A stretch of 64,000 nucleotides of DNA from an uncultured Aquimarina sp. (GCA_947500505.1 CANMSL010000002.1:434001-498000); one strand, 5' to 3'. Positions 54,836 through 63,811 are shown, numbered from the stretch's first letter. Numbers and translations: made by a program. The notes: generated by a model not told the origin, from the letters alone.

Positions 54836-55483
54836 CTAAAGGTTAATATTCCCTTCTATTGAATAACTGATAATATCCCCTACCGGGTTAAAAAACTTAG
54901 TTATTTGTAAAGTAACATTTCCTTGAAAATCAATAGCATCATTAATTGAAATTACCTGTAATCCCGTATTTTCAAAGTCAGAAAGATTTCCGAATTCTGC
55001 AATTACTTCCTGATTTTCAGAAAAAACCGTTACGCTAAAGCCTTCAGTGTTACCAGCTAATAAAACTTCCTGTAGTCTGGTAAGATCTAACGGTGAAAAA
55101 CAACTGCAAGGACTTGGAGGAGGTGGCAGCGGTCCTAATCTGGGTACTCTTGGTCTAACTTCCAAATCACTAACAATATCTCCAATCTGTCCATTCAGAA
55201 AATTGATTTGTTCTGTATTGGTTTCTCTTGTTGACTCCAGCTCCTCTAATTGCATTTGTAAATCCTGATTATCCGGATCATTCGCTAAATCTTCTTCTAC
55301 GGAAGCAATTTCTTCTGCAATGAGATCATCTTGTCTGCTTAAAAATAAAAGATGGAGATCTTGTTCTAAAAAAGTTCCGGTTTCTTCTGCATCTGGAATG
55401 ATAATATCATCTCCATCATCGTCACCGCAAGACCATATAACTAAAAAGCTACATATCAATGCAAGTACTTTAATTGTTTTCAT
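54836..55483 (-). CDS. Lipoprotein with coiled coil and proline-rich linker, upstream of CHAT
   Basis: A 215-residue lipoprotein (lipobox VIWSC followed by GDDDGDD). The mature part has an acidic coiled-coil-like helix (IASVEEDLANDPDNQDLQMQ), then a hinge PRLGPLPPPPSPCSCF with two cysteines and a C-terminal beta-rich domain (VTLQITKFFNPVGDI). I do not recognise a family. Only 53 bases, including a terminator-like hairpin, separate it from the CHAT gene on the same strand, so it may be a surface or periplasmic partner of that protease. Confidence 0.7.
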   Translation of the reverse strand: MKTIKVLALICSFLVIWSCGDDDGDDIIIPDAEETGTFLEQDLHLLFLSRQDDLIAEEIASVEEDLANDPDNQDLQMQLEELESTRETNTEQINFLNGQIGDIVSDLEVRPRVPRLGPLPPPPSPCSCFSPLDLTRLQEVLLAGNTEGFSVTVFSENQEVIAEFGNLSDFENTGLQVISINDAIDFQGNVTLQITKFFNPVGDIISYSIEGNINL

Positions 55484-55562
55484 GTGAATTATTGTTTTGG
55501 TTTTTTGTTAGTGGTGATTGATATAAAAATGTAAACATTATATGAACCAAAATAAGAAAAAA

Positions 55563-56132
55563 TTATTTTCTAAGATCTTCGGCTACTTTTTCTAACTCCA
55601 TATACCAATCTTTTCCAAACTTACGAATTAATGCCTGCTTTACAAATTTATATACCGGCACTTGCAATTCTTTGCCAAGCGTACAAGCATCATCACAAAT
55701 TTCCCATTTATGATAATTAACAGCAGAAAACTCTGTATAATCCTGGACTCTGACAGGATACAAATGGCAAGATATTGGTTTTTTCCAATCTACTTCTCCT
55801 TGATTGTACGCTTCTTCTATTGCACATAGTGCTGTTCCTTTATCATCGAATATTACATATGCACAATCCGCTCCGTTAATCAACGGGGTCTCCAATTCTC
55901 CATGAGGTGTTTTAACAAAAACCCCTTGTTTTTCAATTGCTTCTATTCCTTCTTTTCTCAAGTACGATTTTACGACCGGATAAATTTCCTGAAGCTTTTG
56001 AGTTTCCGACTCCTCGAGCGGAGCTCCTGCTTCTCCGTCGATACAACAAGCTCCTTTACAAGCTGAAAGATTACACACAAAGTCTTTTTCTATAATATCT
56101 TCTGAAACTATGGTTTTTCCTAACTGAAACAT
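55563..56132 (-). CDS. DUF3109-family cysteine-rich protein
   Basis: A 189-residue member of the DUF3109 family. The cysteine motif CNLSACKGACC near the N-terminus, CAYVIFDDKGTALC in the middle and CHLYPVR with CDDAC later suggest binding of zinc or an iron-sulfur cluster. There is no signal peptide. Related proteins occur widely in Bacteroidota, but I know no firm function. It is divergent from marC, with about 110 bases between the starts. Confidence 0.82.
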   Translation of the reverse strand: MFQLGKTIVSEDIIEKDFVCNLSACKGACCIDGEAGAPLEESETQKLQEIYPVVKSYLRKEGIEAIEKQGVFVKTPHGELETPLINGADCAYVIFDDKGTALCAIEEAYNQGEVDWKKPISCHLYPVRVQDYTEFSAVNYHKWEICDDACTLGKELQVPVYKFVKQALIRKFGKDWYMELEKVAEDLRK

Positions 56133-56213
56133 ATTGCGAAGATAGTTTTTATGAAAGATAAATTTTACTGATTATTTATCTTTTTATGCTACTTTTATGA
56201 TGCAAAGTCTATG

Positions 56214-56221
56214 TACTTTTG
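56214..56221 (+). promoter_or_regulatory. Minus-7 promoter box of marC
   Basis: TACTTTTG is a perfect TAnnTTTG, 24 bases before the ATG at 56246, and excludes the TTG at 56219. Confidence 0.6.
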
Positions 56222-56245
56222 CGCCAACCTAAAAAATCTACTAAA

Positions 56246-56818
56246 ATGAATTTTGACTTAAAAGAGATCCTAACTGCCAGTATGATTCTTTTTGCAGTAA
56301 TTGATATTGTAGGTAGTATCCCTATTATTATTGATCTGCGCAAAAAAGTTGGGCATATTCAGAGTGAAAAAGCTTCTATTGTAGCGGCTATCTTAATGAT
56401 ACTGTTCTTGTTTGTTGGTAAAGAAATACTTAACCTAATCGGTATTGATGTCAATTCTTTCGCGGTAGCGGGTGCTTTTATTATATTTTTTTTAGCATTA
56501 GAAATGATTCTCGGTATTCAGTTATACAAAGATGATGAGCCCGAAACCGCAGCGGTCGTTCCATTAGCTTTTCCTCTTATCGCAGGAGCAGGAACGATGA
56601 CCTCAATTCTATCACTTAGAGCTGAATATCAAACAATTAACATAGTAATTGCTATAGTTATTAATATTATTTTCGTATATATTGTTTTAAAATCTTCAGG
56701 GAAAATCGAGAAAGTTTTAGGTAAGCAAGGAATCAATGTAATCCGAAAGATTTTTGGAGTAATATTATTGGCTATTGCTGTAAAACTATTTGCAACTAAT
56801 ATAAAAGATTTGTTCTAA
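56246..56818 (+). CDS. MarC-family integral membrane protein
   Basis: A 190-residue inner-membrane protein of the MarC family with about six helices. Typical segments are SMILFAVIDIVGSIPIIIDL near the start, AFIIFFLALEMILGIQ in the middle and PLAFPLIAGAGTMTSILSL after it. It starts at ATG 56246, because a promoter box covers the earlier in-frame TTG. A 66-residue membrane protein follows with no gap. MarC proteins are often called transporters or resistance proteins, but the role is not settled. Confidence 0.87.
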   Translation: MNFDLKEILTASMILFAVIDIVGSIPIIIDLRKKVGHIQSEKASIVAAILMILFLFVGKEILNLIGIDVNSFAVAGAFIIFFLALEMILGIQLYKDDEPETAAVVPLAFPLIAGAGTMTSILSLRAEYQTINIVIAIVINIIFVYIVLKSSGKIEKVLGKQGINVIRKIFGVILLAIAVKLFATNIKDLF

Positions 56819-57019
56819 ATGAAATATTTTATTTATTTATTGATTATAACGGCTATCTCTTTAATCATTTATAACGCCACTGTTTTAGATTTTGGTAATA
56901 TCCTCGCAGGTAATAGTAAAACTGCTTTAATAAGTATTATGGCATCTGCCTGTGTAGTTATATTATTGTTGATTTTACTTGCTTCCAGAGCTATCCATCA
57001 AAAGCGTGGAAAAAAATAA
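56819..57019 (+). CDS. Small membrane protein linked to marC
   Basis: A 66-residue protein with two hydrophobic helices (about 3-20 and 35-57, ALISIMASACVVILLLILLA) and a basic tail (HQKRGKK). The ATG follows the marC stop directly, so it is cotranscribed and translationally linked. Function unknown. Confidence 0.65.
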   Translation: MKYFIYLLIITAISLIIYNATVLDFGNILAGNSKTALISIMASACVVILLLILLASRAIHQKRGKK

Positions 57020-57030
57020 GCTAGAAATAT

Positions 57031-57345
57031 TTAGTTTATAAAAGGGATCAGAAAACAAGCGATGATAACAGGTGGTAATGATATTACTGCTAAAATCATA
57101 AAAAGATTATGTAATTTTCTGAAAATAAGTGCTGTTTTTAAAGATTTTTTGAGTTTCAGGTCTTCCGTCCTTTGTATATGTTCTCTTATCAAATCTCCGG
57201 AAACGTATGAAGAATCAACCAGAATTTCATTATCTAAGAATATTGAAGCACTATTATCCAACAACCTAAACGCAACAGCCACTATAAAGAAAAAAAGTGG
57301 AGAGCAAATTGCAATGGCTATTAAATATTCTGTTAATTCTGACAT
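57031..57345 (-). CDS. Small membrane protein, tandem paralogue A
   Basis: A 104-residue protein with an N-terminal helix (about 7-28), a polar middle with LDNEILVDSSYVSGDLIREH, and a C-terminal helix (LFMILAVISLPPVIIACFLI). It is a paralogue of the next upstream gene: both share the layout helix, RLLDnSGSI-type motif, RehI/REYM segment, aliphatic C-terminal helix. No family is known to me. It lies at the end of a minus-strand run with the S41 protease. Confidence 0.6.
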   Translation of the reverse strand: MSELTEYLIAIAICSPLFFFIVAVAFRLLDNSASIFLDNEILVDSSYVSGDLIREHIQRTEDLKLKKSLKTALIFRKLHNLFMILAVISLPPVIIACFLIPFIN

Positions 57346-57379
57346 ACTTCGGGGCTTGGTTTTATATTTTTCAATTCAT

Positions 57380-57679
57380 CTACAAATTAAATAAAAGAAT
57401 ATTTCTTGCAATTACCCAGAAAAATGAGACAATCGCTATCACCATATGAAAATTATGAGCATTTCTGAGTATAAAGATTTTACGTAATTTGTTTTTTAAA
57501 ATTACAGGTGTTTCTTTAGACATATATTCTCGAAGGAATGATCTTGGCGGATAAGAAGAAATTATATAGACTCCGTTTTTCAATAAAATAGAACCACTGG
57601 TGTCTAATAATCTAATAATAACAGCAGTTATAAAAGCTGTAAAAGATATAACCAACAAAAAATCATCCGAAATTACCAT
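57380..57679 (-). CDS. Small membrane protein, tandem paralogue B
   Basis: A 99-residue protein with helices at about 5-25 and 78-95 and the middle segment LLDTSGSILLKNGVYIISSY, matching paralogue A (RLLDNSASIFLDNEILVDSS). It sits 34 bases upstream of A and 13 bases downstream of the S41 protease gene, on the same strand. The pair arose by tandem duplication. Function unknown. Confidence 0.6.
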   Translation of the reverse strand: MVISDDFLLVISFTAFITAVIIRLLDTSGSILLKNGVYIISSYPPRSFLREYMSKETPVILKNKLRKIFILRNAHNFHMVIAIVSFFWVIARNILLFNL

Positions 57680-57692
57680 AATCTTATTCTTT

Positions 57693-59276
57693 TCATCTTT
57701 CTTTAGATATCGATAAAACTTTTTGAATCATTTTATCGTCTTTATTTATAATCTTTTCAAACGCATTTGTTCCGAATAGCTGCTGCGCCATAATTGCTTT
57801 CAAATATTTTTTTAGTTGGTCTTGATAATTTTTTAGATTGATGTCGATATTTTTTTTTCTCATATACAACAAGAATCCATCAGCAAAATCATCATCAATT
57901 TCTATTTCTTTTTTAAACCTGTCTTCTGTAAGAGAATTGTAGTAATCTCTTTTTTTATCGAGTTCTTCAAATATATATCCTCCCATTCTTCCGGAACGTA
58001 GCAAATAATTAAGAGTTTCTGCTACCCTAGTAGTATCCTTACTCACAAAAATATCAGGTATAATACCTCCTCCTCCATAAACAGTTTTTCCTCCCGGGGT
58101 TTTAAATTTTAGAGAATCTGCAACCTGAATACTATCTGCACTCTGCAATTCACCATTTTTATATCTTTCTAAATATTCATTAAAATATTCTTTATTGCCA
58201 TTACTATATGGTTTCTGAATGGATCGACCTGTTGGTGTATAGTATCTGGAGATTGTTAACCTAATGGCACTTCCATCTCCCAAAGCCATCTCTCTTTGCA
58301 CCAATCCTTTTCCATAAGACCGTCGCCCTACAATCGTTCCTCTATCATTATCCTGTATCGCTCCTGCAAAAATTTCGCTTGCAGATGCTGAATTTTCGTT
58401 AATTAGCACATATACATTTCCATTTTCAAAATTTCCATTACGGGTGGCATAATTATTTTCTATGGCTCCTTTTTTATTCTTGGTAAACATTATGAGCTCA
58501 TCTTTTTTTAAGAATTCATCTGCCATTTTTAAGGCAGGAGCGATAAAACCGCCTCCATTATCCCTCAGATCAATGACTAACTCTTCTGCTCCCATATCCT
58601 GTAGAGAATCTAGTGCATTTTTAAATTCCTTATATGTGGTTTCTGCAAAACGGTTTATTTTGATATATCCCAAGTTTTCTTTTAACATGTAACTGGCATC
58701 TACACTTCTAAGCGGTACTTTACCACGTTTTACGACAACATCAAATACACCTTTTCCTTTCCTGTAAACTTTTAACTGAACCTGACTGTTAAGTACTCCT
58801 TTTAGTTTATCTGCTAGCCCTTCTCTTCTTAACCGTTCTCCATAAAGAGTATCCTGATCTGCCATCAGTATTCGGTCTCCAGCCATGATACCTGATCGCT
58901 CGCTTGGTCCTCCTTTGATTGTTTGTATCACGGAAATTGTATCCCTGTAAGGGTAATAACTAACTCCTATGCCAATAAAATCTCCCTGCATACTTTCTGT
59001 AATACCTTCTAGTTCCTCGGGAGGTATGTATACCGAATGTGGATCCAGGTTTTCGAGAATCCTATTAACCGTAACATCCACAATACTGTCGGTATTAATA
59101 TCATCTACATATTCGTAATCAATATAATCAATTAGGCGATTAAGTTTTTCTTTTTTGGGATTATAGGAAAATAGCTTAGCTGATGGATTGCTAAAATCAA
59201 GTTTACTTCCTAAAAAAACTCCCGCTCCCATCGCCAAGCCAATAAATAATGGCAAGTATTTTTTTGAATAACCCAT
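57693..59276 (-). CDS. S41-family C-terminal processing peptidase (CtpA-like)
   Basis: A 527-residue carboxyl-terminal processing protease. It has an N-terminal signal anchor (about 5-22, YLPLFIGLAMGAGVFLG), a PDZ domain (about 90-175, FIGIGVSYYPYRDT; GGPSERSGIMAGDRIL) and an S41 catalytic domain with the serine in NENSASASEIFAGA and the lysine in RSYGKGLVQ. It would cut C-termini of periplasmic or envelope proteins. Its ATG overlaps the stop of the dCMP deaminase gene by one base (TAATG). Confidence 0.93.
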   Translation of the reverse strand: MGYSKKYLPLFIGLAMGAGVFLGSKLDFSNPSAKLFSYNPKKEKLNRLIDYIDYEYVDDINTDSIVDVTVNRILENLDPHSVYIPPEELEGITESMQGDFIGIGVSYYPYRDTISVIQTIKGGPSERSGIMAGDRILMADQDTLYGERLRREGLADKLKGVLNSQVQLKVYRKGKGVFDVVVKRGKVPLRSVDASYMLKENLGYIKINRFAETTYKEFKNALDSLQDMGAEELVIDLRDNGGGFIAPALKMADEFLKKDELIMFTKNKKGAIENNYATRNGNFENGNVYVLINENSASASEIFAGAIQDNDRGTIVGRRSYGKGLVQREMALGDGSAIRLTISRYYTPTGRSIQKPYSNGNKEYFNEYLERYKNGELQSADSIQVADSLKFKTPGGKTVYGGGGIIPDIFVSKDTTRVAETLNYLLRSGRMGGYIFEELDKKRDYYNSLTEDRFKKEIEIDDDFADGFLLYMRKKNIDINLKNYQDQLKKYLKAIMAQQLFGTNAFEKIINKDDKMIQKVLSISKER

Positions 59277-59707
59277 TAATCGTCTAAATCTGTAATCTTT
59301 TCTATTTCTACACCGGCCTTCTCCAAAAATGAAAGCCCGGAATTATCTTTATATTCTACTTGATAAACAATCCTTTTTATTCCTGCCTGATGAATTAACT
59401 TACTACATTCTCTACACGGTGATAGTGTAATATATAACGTAGCTCCTTTGCAAGATTGTGTTGAAGAAGCTACTTTAGAAATTGCGTTTGCTTCTGCATG
59501 AAGCACGTACCATTTCGTATACCCTTCTTCATCCTCGCAAGGGTTTTCAAAACCTGTAGGGGTTCCGTTAAATCCATCAGAAATAATCATTCTATCCTTT
59601 ACAATAACCGCACCAACTTTTTTCCTGTCACAATGGGATAACTTTCCCCATTCCCGCGCTATCCGTAGATACGCTTTATCATATTTTAATTGCTTTTTTT
59701 TTGGCAT
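59276..59707 (-). CDS. dCMP deaminase family protein (ComEB-type)
   Basis: A 143-residue zinc deaminase. His70 and Glu72 lie in LHAEAN, and Cys98 and Cys101 in SPCREC. N-terminal features (VGAVIVKDRMIISDGFNGTP) match dCMP deaminases that make dUMP for thymidylate synthesis. The start codon is preceded by AT-rich sequence; the S41 protease gene is coupled by a one-base overlap. dCMP use is inferred from the family. Confidence 0.9.
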   Translation of the reverse strand: MPKKKQLKYDKAYLRIAREWGKLSHCDRKKVGAVIVKDRMIISDGFNGTPTGFENPCEDEEGYTKWYVLHAEANAISKVASSTQSCKGATLYITLSPCRECSKLIHQAGIKRIVYQVEYKDNSGLSFLEKAGVEIEKITDLDD

Positions 59708-59792
59708 ATGCGAAAGTTGGACAGTCCCTGTACTTATTATAATACGAATATATTATGACTATGTTTCAAATACAACCCTAATTGACAATAAA

Positions 59793-60377
59793 TTACCAAA
59801 TTTTGTTTGAGATGATCATTGGGATAACCATTCCTATTACAATGGATGAAACAACGAGTATCCAATCCCGTTTAGAAAATCTAAAAATCGTTTGAATGAT
59901 AAAACTCATAATAAGGACTAGCAGTACGACGATGAGTTGCGCAAGTTCTATTCCCAGGGCAAACTCAATCAACGGCAAAATTTTTGAACTTACGTTACTA
60001 CTTACCGTATTAAAAAAACTCGAAAAGCCTAATCCATGAACTAATCCAAAGAATACTGTTGTAGCGTACAAAACTCCTATTTTGTTCTTTCCAGAAGCCT
60101 TTCCTGCTGTTAATACATTAAATATTGCTGCCGCCAAAATTGTCAATGGAATTAAGAATTCTACCAATTTAGAATTTACTGAAACTACATCATACACTGC
60201 TAAAAAGAGTGAGGTAGTATGACCTAAAGTAAATAATGTTACTAATAAGAGAATTCTTTTCCAGTTATCGAAAGTATAAGCGATCGTAAGTACTATTAAA
60301 AATAGGATATGGTCATAAGCTTGCCAATCCAATACGTGATATAAACCAAGCTTTACATAGAGCCAAAATTCTGACAT
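59793..60377 (-). CDS. HupE/UreJ-family membrane protein
   Basis: A 194-residue membrane protein with about six helices. It carries the family signature GLYHVLDWQAYDHILFLI near the start, the LFTLGHTTSLFLAVYD segment and FFGLVHGLGFSSFF. Related proteins are annotated as HupE/UreJ, some of which transport nickel or cobalt; histidines in these motifs fit metal binding. No urease or hydrogenase genes are next to it, so the metal role is only a guess. Confidence 0.82.
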   Translation of the reverse strand: MSEFWLYVKLGLYHVLDWQAYDHILFLIVLTIAYTFDNWKRILLLVTLFTLGHTTSLFLAVYDVVSVNSKLVEFLIPLTILAAAIFNVLTAGKASGKNKIGVLYATTVFFGLVHGLGFSSFFNTVSSNVSSKILPLIEFALGIELAQLIVVLLVLIMSFIIQTIFRFSKRDWILVVSSIVIGMVIPMIISNKIW

Positions 60378-60871
60378 GTTCTAATTTTTTGAGGTTGTCT
60401 AATGTACAATTAAAAAGGTACATTAAGAAATGTAGTCAAATTCTTATCAAAAATTTATGATTCTCTATACACAATGAAGTATTCCTTATAATTTTTTAAA
60501 CTCTAATTACAACTTTTACATCCTACTGAAGTAAGTATATAAGGATCAAAAACATTAGGCTTTTGTCTATCAATAAATATATCAGTTTGACACTATGCTA
60601 TGGTTATATTGAATTAGAAGTATTCAATCAAATTTCTAAAATATGAAAACTCCATCTATTTCCATTCACGATGAATTTATTGCTTCAAATTTAGTTTTCT
60701 AAAATTCCTTATCGTGTGCATCTAACATTTAATAATAATAGATTATCATCATCATTTATCCTCAAAAGACATTTGCATTGAAAGAAAGCTGAAGACAATT
60801 TCGGAAGACTGGTTATAAGATGATCATCATAAAGGGAACGATATGCAGGCCTTAAATATCAATAAGGATTT
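60378..60871. other. Gene-poor interval
   Basis: I see no gene in these 494 bases. A very short frame (MKTPSISIHDEFIASNLVF, near 60643-60702) and protein-like scraps near 60780-60870 may be decayed coding sequence, but no frame is convincing. Otherwise it is AT-rich spacer. Confidence 0.3.
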
Positions 60872-61459
60872 CTACAAATCAAATCCTAAAGAAAATTGCC
60901 AAACTCTATTTTTTGCCGCACCTTCATCATAAATATCTCCTAAACCTAAGTGGTATCGTACGCCGAAGCTTATTCCGGAATTTGTTTTAAATCCACCTCC
61001 AAAATTAAAACCCCAGTCAAAACTACTAGGGTCAAATTCATTGGAAGTATCAAAAATATTAAAACCACTATCAAATTCTTCTTTATGTGATATCGCAAGA
61101 CCTATTTGAGAACCCGCCTCGAGAAAAAAGTTATTGTCAGGATATGCTTTAAACATTAAAGGAAGATTTATATAATTGAGTTTTTGAGTAAACTTCCCAC
61201 TACTATTACTGATTTCATATCCTTGTTGCGAGTATATTAATTCTAACTGAAACGCAAAGGCTTCACTAACAAAAGATTCACCATATATTCCTAAATGAAA
61301 ACTGTGTCTCTGCCCCGTTTCGCCTTCACCGTCAAAATTTACAGCAGCCAAATTATATCCTCCCTTGATACCGATATTAGAATTTTTGGATAAATCATCC
61401 TGTGAATAAATAGTAAGAGCACTAAAAAGTATACCTACTATAAATAGTTGCTTTTTCAT
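60872..61459 (-). CDS. Outer-membrane beta-barrel protein (porin-like, OMP_b-brl type)
   Basis: A 195-residue exported protein with signal peptide (about 1-19, LFIVGILFSALTIYSQ). The mature part has alternating strands typical of an eight-stranded barrel (IGIKGGYNLAAVNF; FQLELIYSQQGYEI; FFLEAGSQIGLAIS; GVRYHLGLGDIYD) and ends with FSLGFDL. It is a member of the common Bacteroidota outer-membrane barrel group (PorT-like shape). No enzyme motif is visible. Confidence 0.8.
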   Translation of the reverse strand: MKKQLFIVGILFSALTIYSQDDLSKNSNIGIKGGYNLAAVNFDGEGETGQRHSFHLGIYGESFVSEAFAFQLELIYSQQGYEISNSSGKFTQKLNYINLPLMFKAYPDNNFFLEAGSQIGLAISHKEEFDSGFNIFDTSNEFDPSSFDWGFNFGGGFKTNSGISFGVRYHLGLGDIYDEGAAKNRVWQFSLGFDL

Positions 61460-61543
61460 ATAATAATAGTTTTGTGTTCAATATATACGAAGATTTGTCC
61501 TTCAGAGTTTCCTAAAATGACTAATTCTTTACATTAAAGTATA

Positions 61544-62563
61544 TCAGAATCCAAAATTTAATCCAAATGATAGGCCGCTATATTCTGCAAATGTATAATC
61601 GATATTCATTCTAAAAAACGACAAAGCTACTTTAGCTCCCAGCGTACCTCTCACTCCAGAAACCTCACTTTCTATAGAAAAAGGATCAACAATGGTCTCA
61701 GAACTTATAAATCCTGATTGCACTCTGTAGGTACCTTTCAGATCCGTAGTAGATGTACCGGTCAGGTATCCAACCCCACCATACACATTAAATACTGGTA
61801 GTTTTGTAGAACCGATCACCTGAAACAACCATGTATTCGTATCATTCTCGAATCGTTGATCTTCTCCCTGAACAATATTAGTATCCGTGAAATCATAGCT
61901 CCCATCCAGATGTGTATAGGCAATAAGTCCGGAAATCGCAACTGGAAATAATTTATCGGCAGGAAGCCAAGAAGTTATTTCATGTTGTAGACCAAATCCA
62001 TAAAAGCCAATCTCAGCGTCGTTAGTTTTAACTTTTGGAAAAAACCTGGCTTTAATCTCCGTACCTTTTAACACTCCCAGACTAGCCTGTAAAAATGCAG
62101 TAGGTACAAAATTGATATTAGACCCTCCTAATCCGGTAGGCAATTCGAATTCAGCATCTTGTGGTATTGGACTCCCAGGAATCGTACTTTCTCCTTCTAC
62201 GACCACAATAATATTTTCGATATCTCCAAATGCAGTAGCTACAGGTCGTGCAACACCAGGATCATCACGAAAATCCAAATTTTCGTAGTTAGCAGGATCT
62301 AAGACGAATGACTTATTATCATCACCTACAAAGGCTGCATTAACGATCAATGAAATTTCGAAACCAAAACGTTTTTTTGCCTTTGCTCCATTAAACCATC
62401 CGTGATTCATACTATACATTAAACCATCTGAAGCAGGATTTAAATAATCCGATGTAAAACGCTGAGCGTCATTAATACCGGCAGCTAATAAATCATCAAT
62501 ATTTTGTTGTGCCGAACTGATTAAAAAAGATAAAAAGCAAAAGAGTAGTGTAATTTTTTTCAT
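61544..62563 (-). CDS. DUF6588-family exported protein
   Basis: A 339-residue protein with a signal peptide (about 1-18, ITLLFCFLSFLISSAQ). It shows the family features LDPANYENLDFRD, the central FYGFGLQHEITSWLPADKLF and LFPVAISGLIAYTHLDGSYD, and a C-terminal strand (GLSFGLNFGF) ending in phenylalanine. This fits an outer-membrane barrel of the DUF6588 group. Function unknown. It is transcribed in the same direction as the barrel gene that follows. Confidence 0.78.
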   Translation of the reverse strand: MKKITLLFCFLSFLISSAQQNIDDLLAAGINDAQRFTSDYLNPASDGLMYSMNHGWFNGAKAKKRFGFEISLIVNAAFVGDDNKSFVLDPANYENLDFRDDPGVARPVATAFGDIENIIVVVEGESTIPGSPIPQDAEFELPTGLGGSNINFVPTAFLQASLGVLKGTEIKARFFPKVKTNDAEIGFYGFGLQHEITSWLPADKLFPVAISGLIAYTHLDGSYDFTDTNIVQGEDQRFENDTNTWLFQVIGSTKLPVFNVYGGVGYLTGTSTTDLKGTYRVQSGFISSETIVDPFSIESEVSGVRGTLGAKVALSFFRMNIDYTFAEYSGLSFGLNFGF

Positions 62564-62921
62564 AATATTTTGGGATTTTAATGGATTGTTTGATCACTAA
62601 AATACTAAAAATTCCCAATGTTTCTTTCGCGCAAAACAGAATTAAACAATATATGCCTTCCTGAGAAGAATAATTATTTATCATAAATAAGTCATAAAAG
62701 TAATACAGGCTTAATTTTTCATTTTTAAAATACTGAAAATCAAATTATAGAACATAAATTATTATTTTATCAATTTTTGAAGGTAACAAAACCTTTGTTT
62801 ATGACACTATTATATGAGTTCTATATCTACTTGATTAATATTATGAATATCAGAACCATAAGTAAATCAAAAAAGTATATTTTTGCAAACCTAAAAATTA
62901 AAGGTCATTTAATCTACGGAT
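62564..62921. other. Divergent region upstream of the pilin operon
   Basis: Aside from the minus-7 box at 62878-62885 for the pilin operon, I see nothing that I can name in this AT-rich 358-base interval. Confidence 0.4.
62878..62885 (+). promoter_or_regulatory. Minus-7 promoter box of the pseudopilin operon
   Basis: TATTTTTG is a perfect TAnnTTTG, 36 bases before the pilin start codon. Confidence 0.6.
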
Positions 62922-63329
62922 ATGAAATACGAAACATATAAAATTAAAGCATTTAATCTTCAGGAAATGCTTTTGGTTTTGGCAATCATAGGAATATTGC
63001 TATTAATAGCATTACCAAATTTCTTGCCTCTTATTGCTCAAACCAAAGCTCAGGAGGCAAAAATACAGCTAAAGACTATTAGTAATATGCAAACTCAATA
63101 CAGGTATCTCAATTCTAAGTACTCGATTGATTTTGATGAGATAAATTATGAATTGCCTGTGACAGTAAAAAATGGAGGTACTGCAAACTACAGTTATGAA
63201 ATTATTGAAGCCTCTATTTCTAATTTTAAAGCAAGAGCTACAGCAGTAGTTGATTTTGATGGTGATGGAGTGTTTAACGTATGGGAGATTGACCAGAACG
63301 GTAATCCTAAACAAATTACTAAAGACTAA
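62922..63329 (+). CDS. Type II secretion / type IV pilus-like pseudopilin
   Basis: A 135-residue pseudopilin. Its N-terminus has the prepilin cleavage pattern KAF-NLQEMLLVLAIIGILLLI: a hydrophobic helix with glutamate at +5 after a short basic leader, with alanine at -1 instead of the usual glycine. The mature part resembles GspG/PilE pseudopilins, ending DFDGDGVFNVWEIDQ. The gene overlaps the next gene by one base and is the first of the operon. Confidence 0.82.
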   Translation: MKYETYKIKAFNLQEMLLVLAIIGILLLIALPNFLPLIAQTKAQEAKIQLKTISNMQTQYRYLNSKYSIDFDEINYELPVTVKNGGTANYSYEIIEASISNFKARATAVVDFDGDGVFNVWEIDQNGNPKQITKD

Positions 63330-63811
63330 TGCTAATTCTGAAAGGACTGATATTGTTTAATCTTGGGTACATTGCTCAGCAAGATCTCAAAAACAGAGAG
63401 GTATACTGGTTTTTGTTTCCCAGTATTTTAGTTCTGTTGGGGTTTAATCATTATAAAAATTCATTACCTATAAACTTTATCAATACCAGTCTTATCAACA
63501 CAATGCTAGTGGTATTAATTATAGCTGTATTGTTTTTGTATTCTTCATTAAGAATAAAAAGACCGTTTTTTAAGGAAGTATTTGGATTAGGTGATGCTTT
63601 GTTTTTTTTGGTATTGGCAATAGCTTTCCCAACTGTTACCTTTACAATCCTTTTTGTCCTCTCTTTAATATTCTCGACAGGAGTTTGGCTAATCTTAAAA
63701 AATAACTCAAGATATACTACAATTCCGTTAGCTGGATATATGTCGCTATTTCTAATATTTATTTTAATTGGTGCCTGGTCCACAAATAGTATAAATCTGT
63801 ATATTTTATAA
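63329..63811 (+). CDS. Prepilin peptidase (A24 family)
   Basis: A 160-residue membrane peptidase. Two catalytic aspartates are seen: one in AQQDLKNREV near residue 18 and one in the GxGD motif GLGDALFF near residue 89. About six hydrophobic helices surround them. The short length, lacking the N-terminal methylase domain, is like TadV/CpaA and short PilD forms. It would process the pseudopilin encoded just upstream. The next gene overlaps by one base. Confidence 0.85.
   Translation: MLILKGLILFNLGYIAQQDLKNREVYWFLFPSILVLLGFNHYKNSLPINFINTSLINTMLVVLIIAVLFLYSSLRIKRPFFKEVFGLGDALFFLVLAIAFPTVTFTILFVLSLIFSTGVWLILKNNSRYTTIPLAGYMSLFLIFILIGAWSTNSINLYIL

Noticed and set aside
49543..55483. A gasdermin-like partner of the CHAT protease
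   Set aside because: Neither lipoprotein shows gasdermin features; both have lipoprotein signals and different composition.
60643..60702. A 19-codon frame starting MKTPSISIHDEF
   Set aside because: Too short and isolated to support as a gene; no promoter or partner.
60780..60870. Protein-like scraps (SEDWL, KGNDMQALNINKDF)
   Set aside because: Frames are broken and overlap the end of a gene on the other strand; could be chance, so left as a note.
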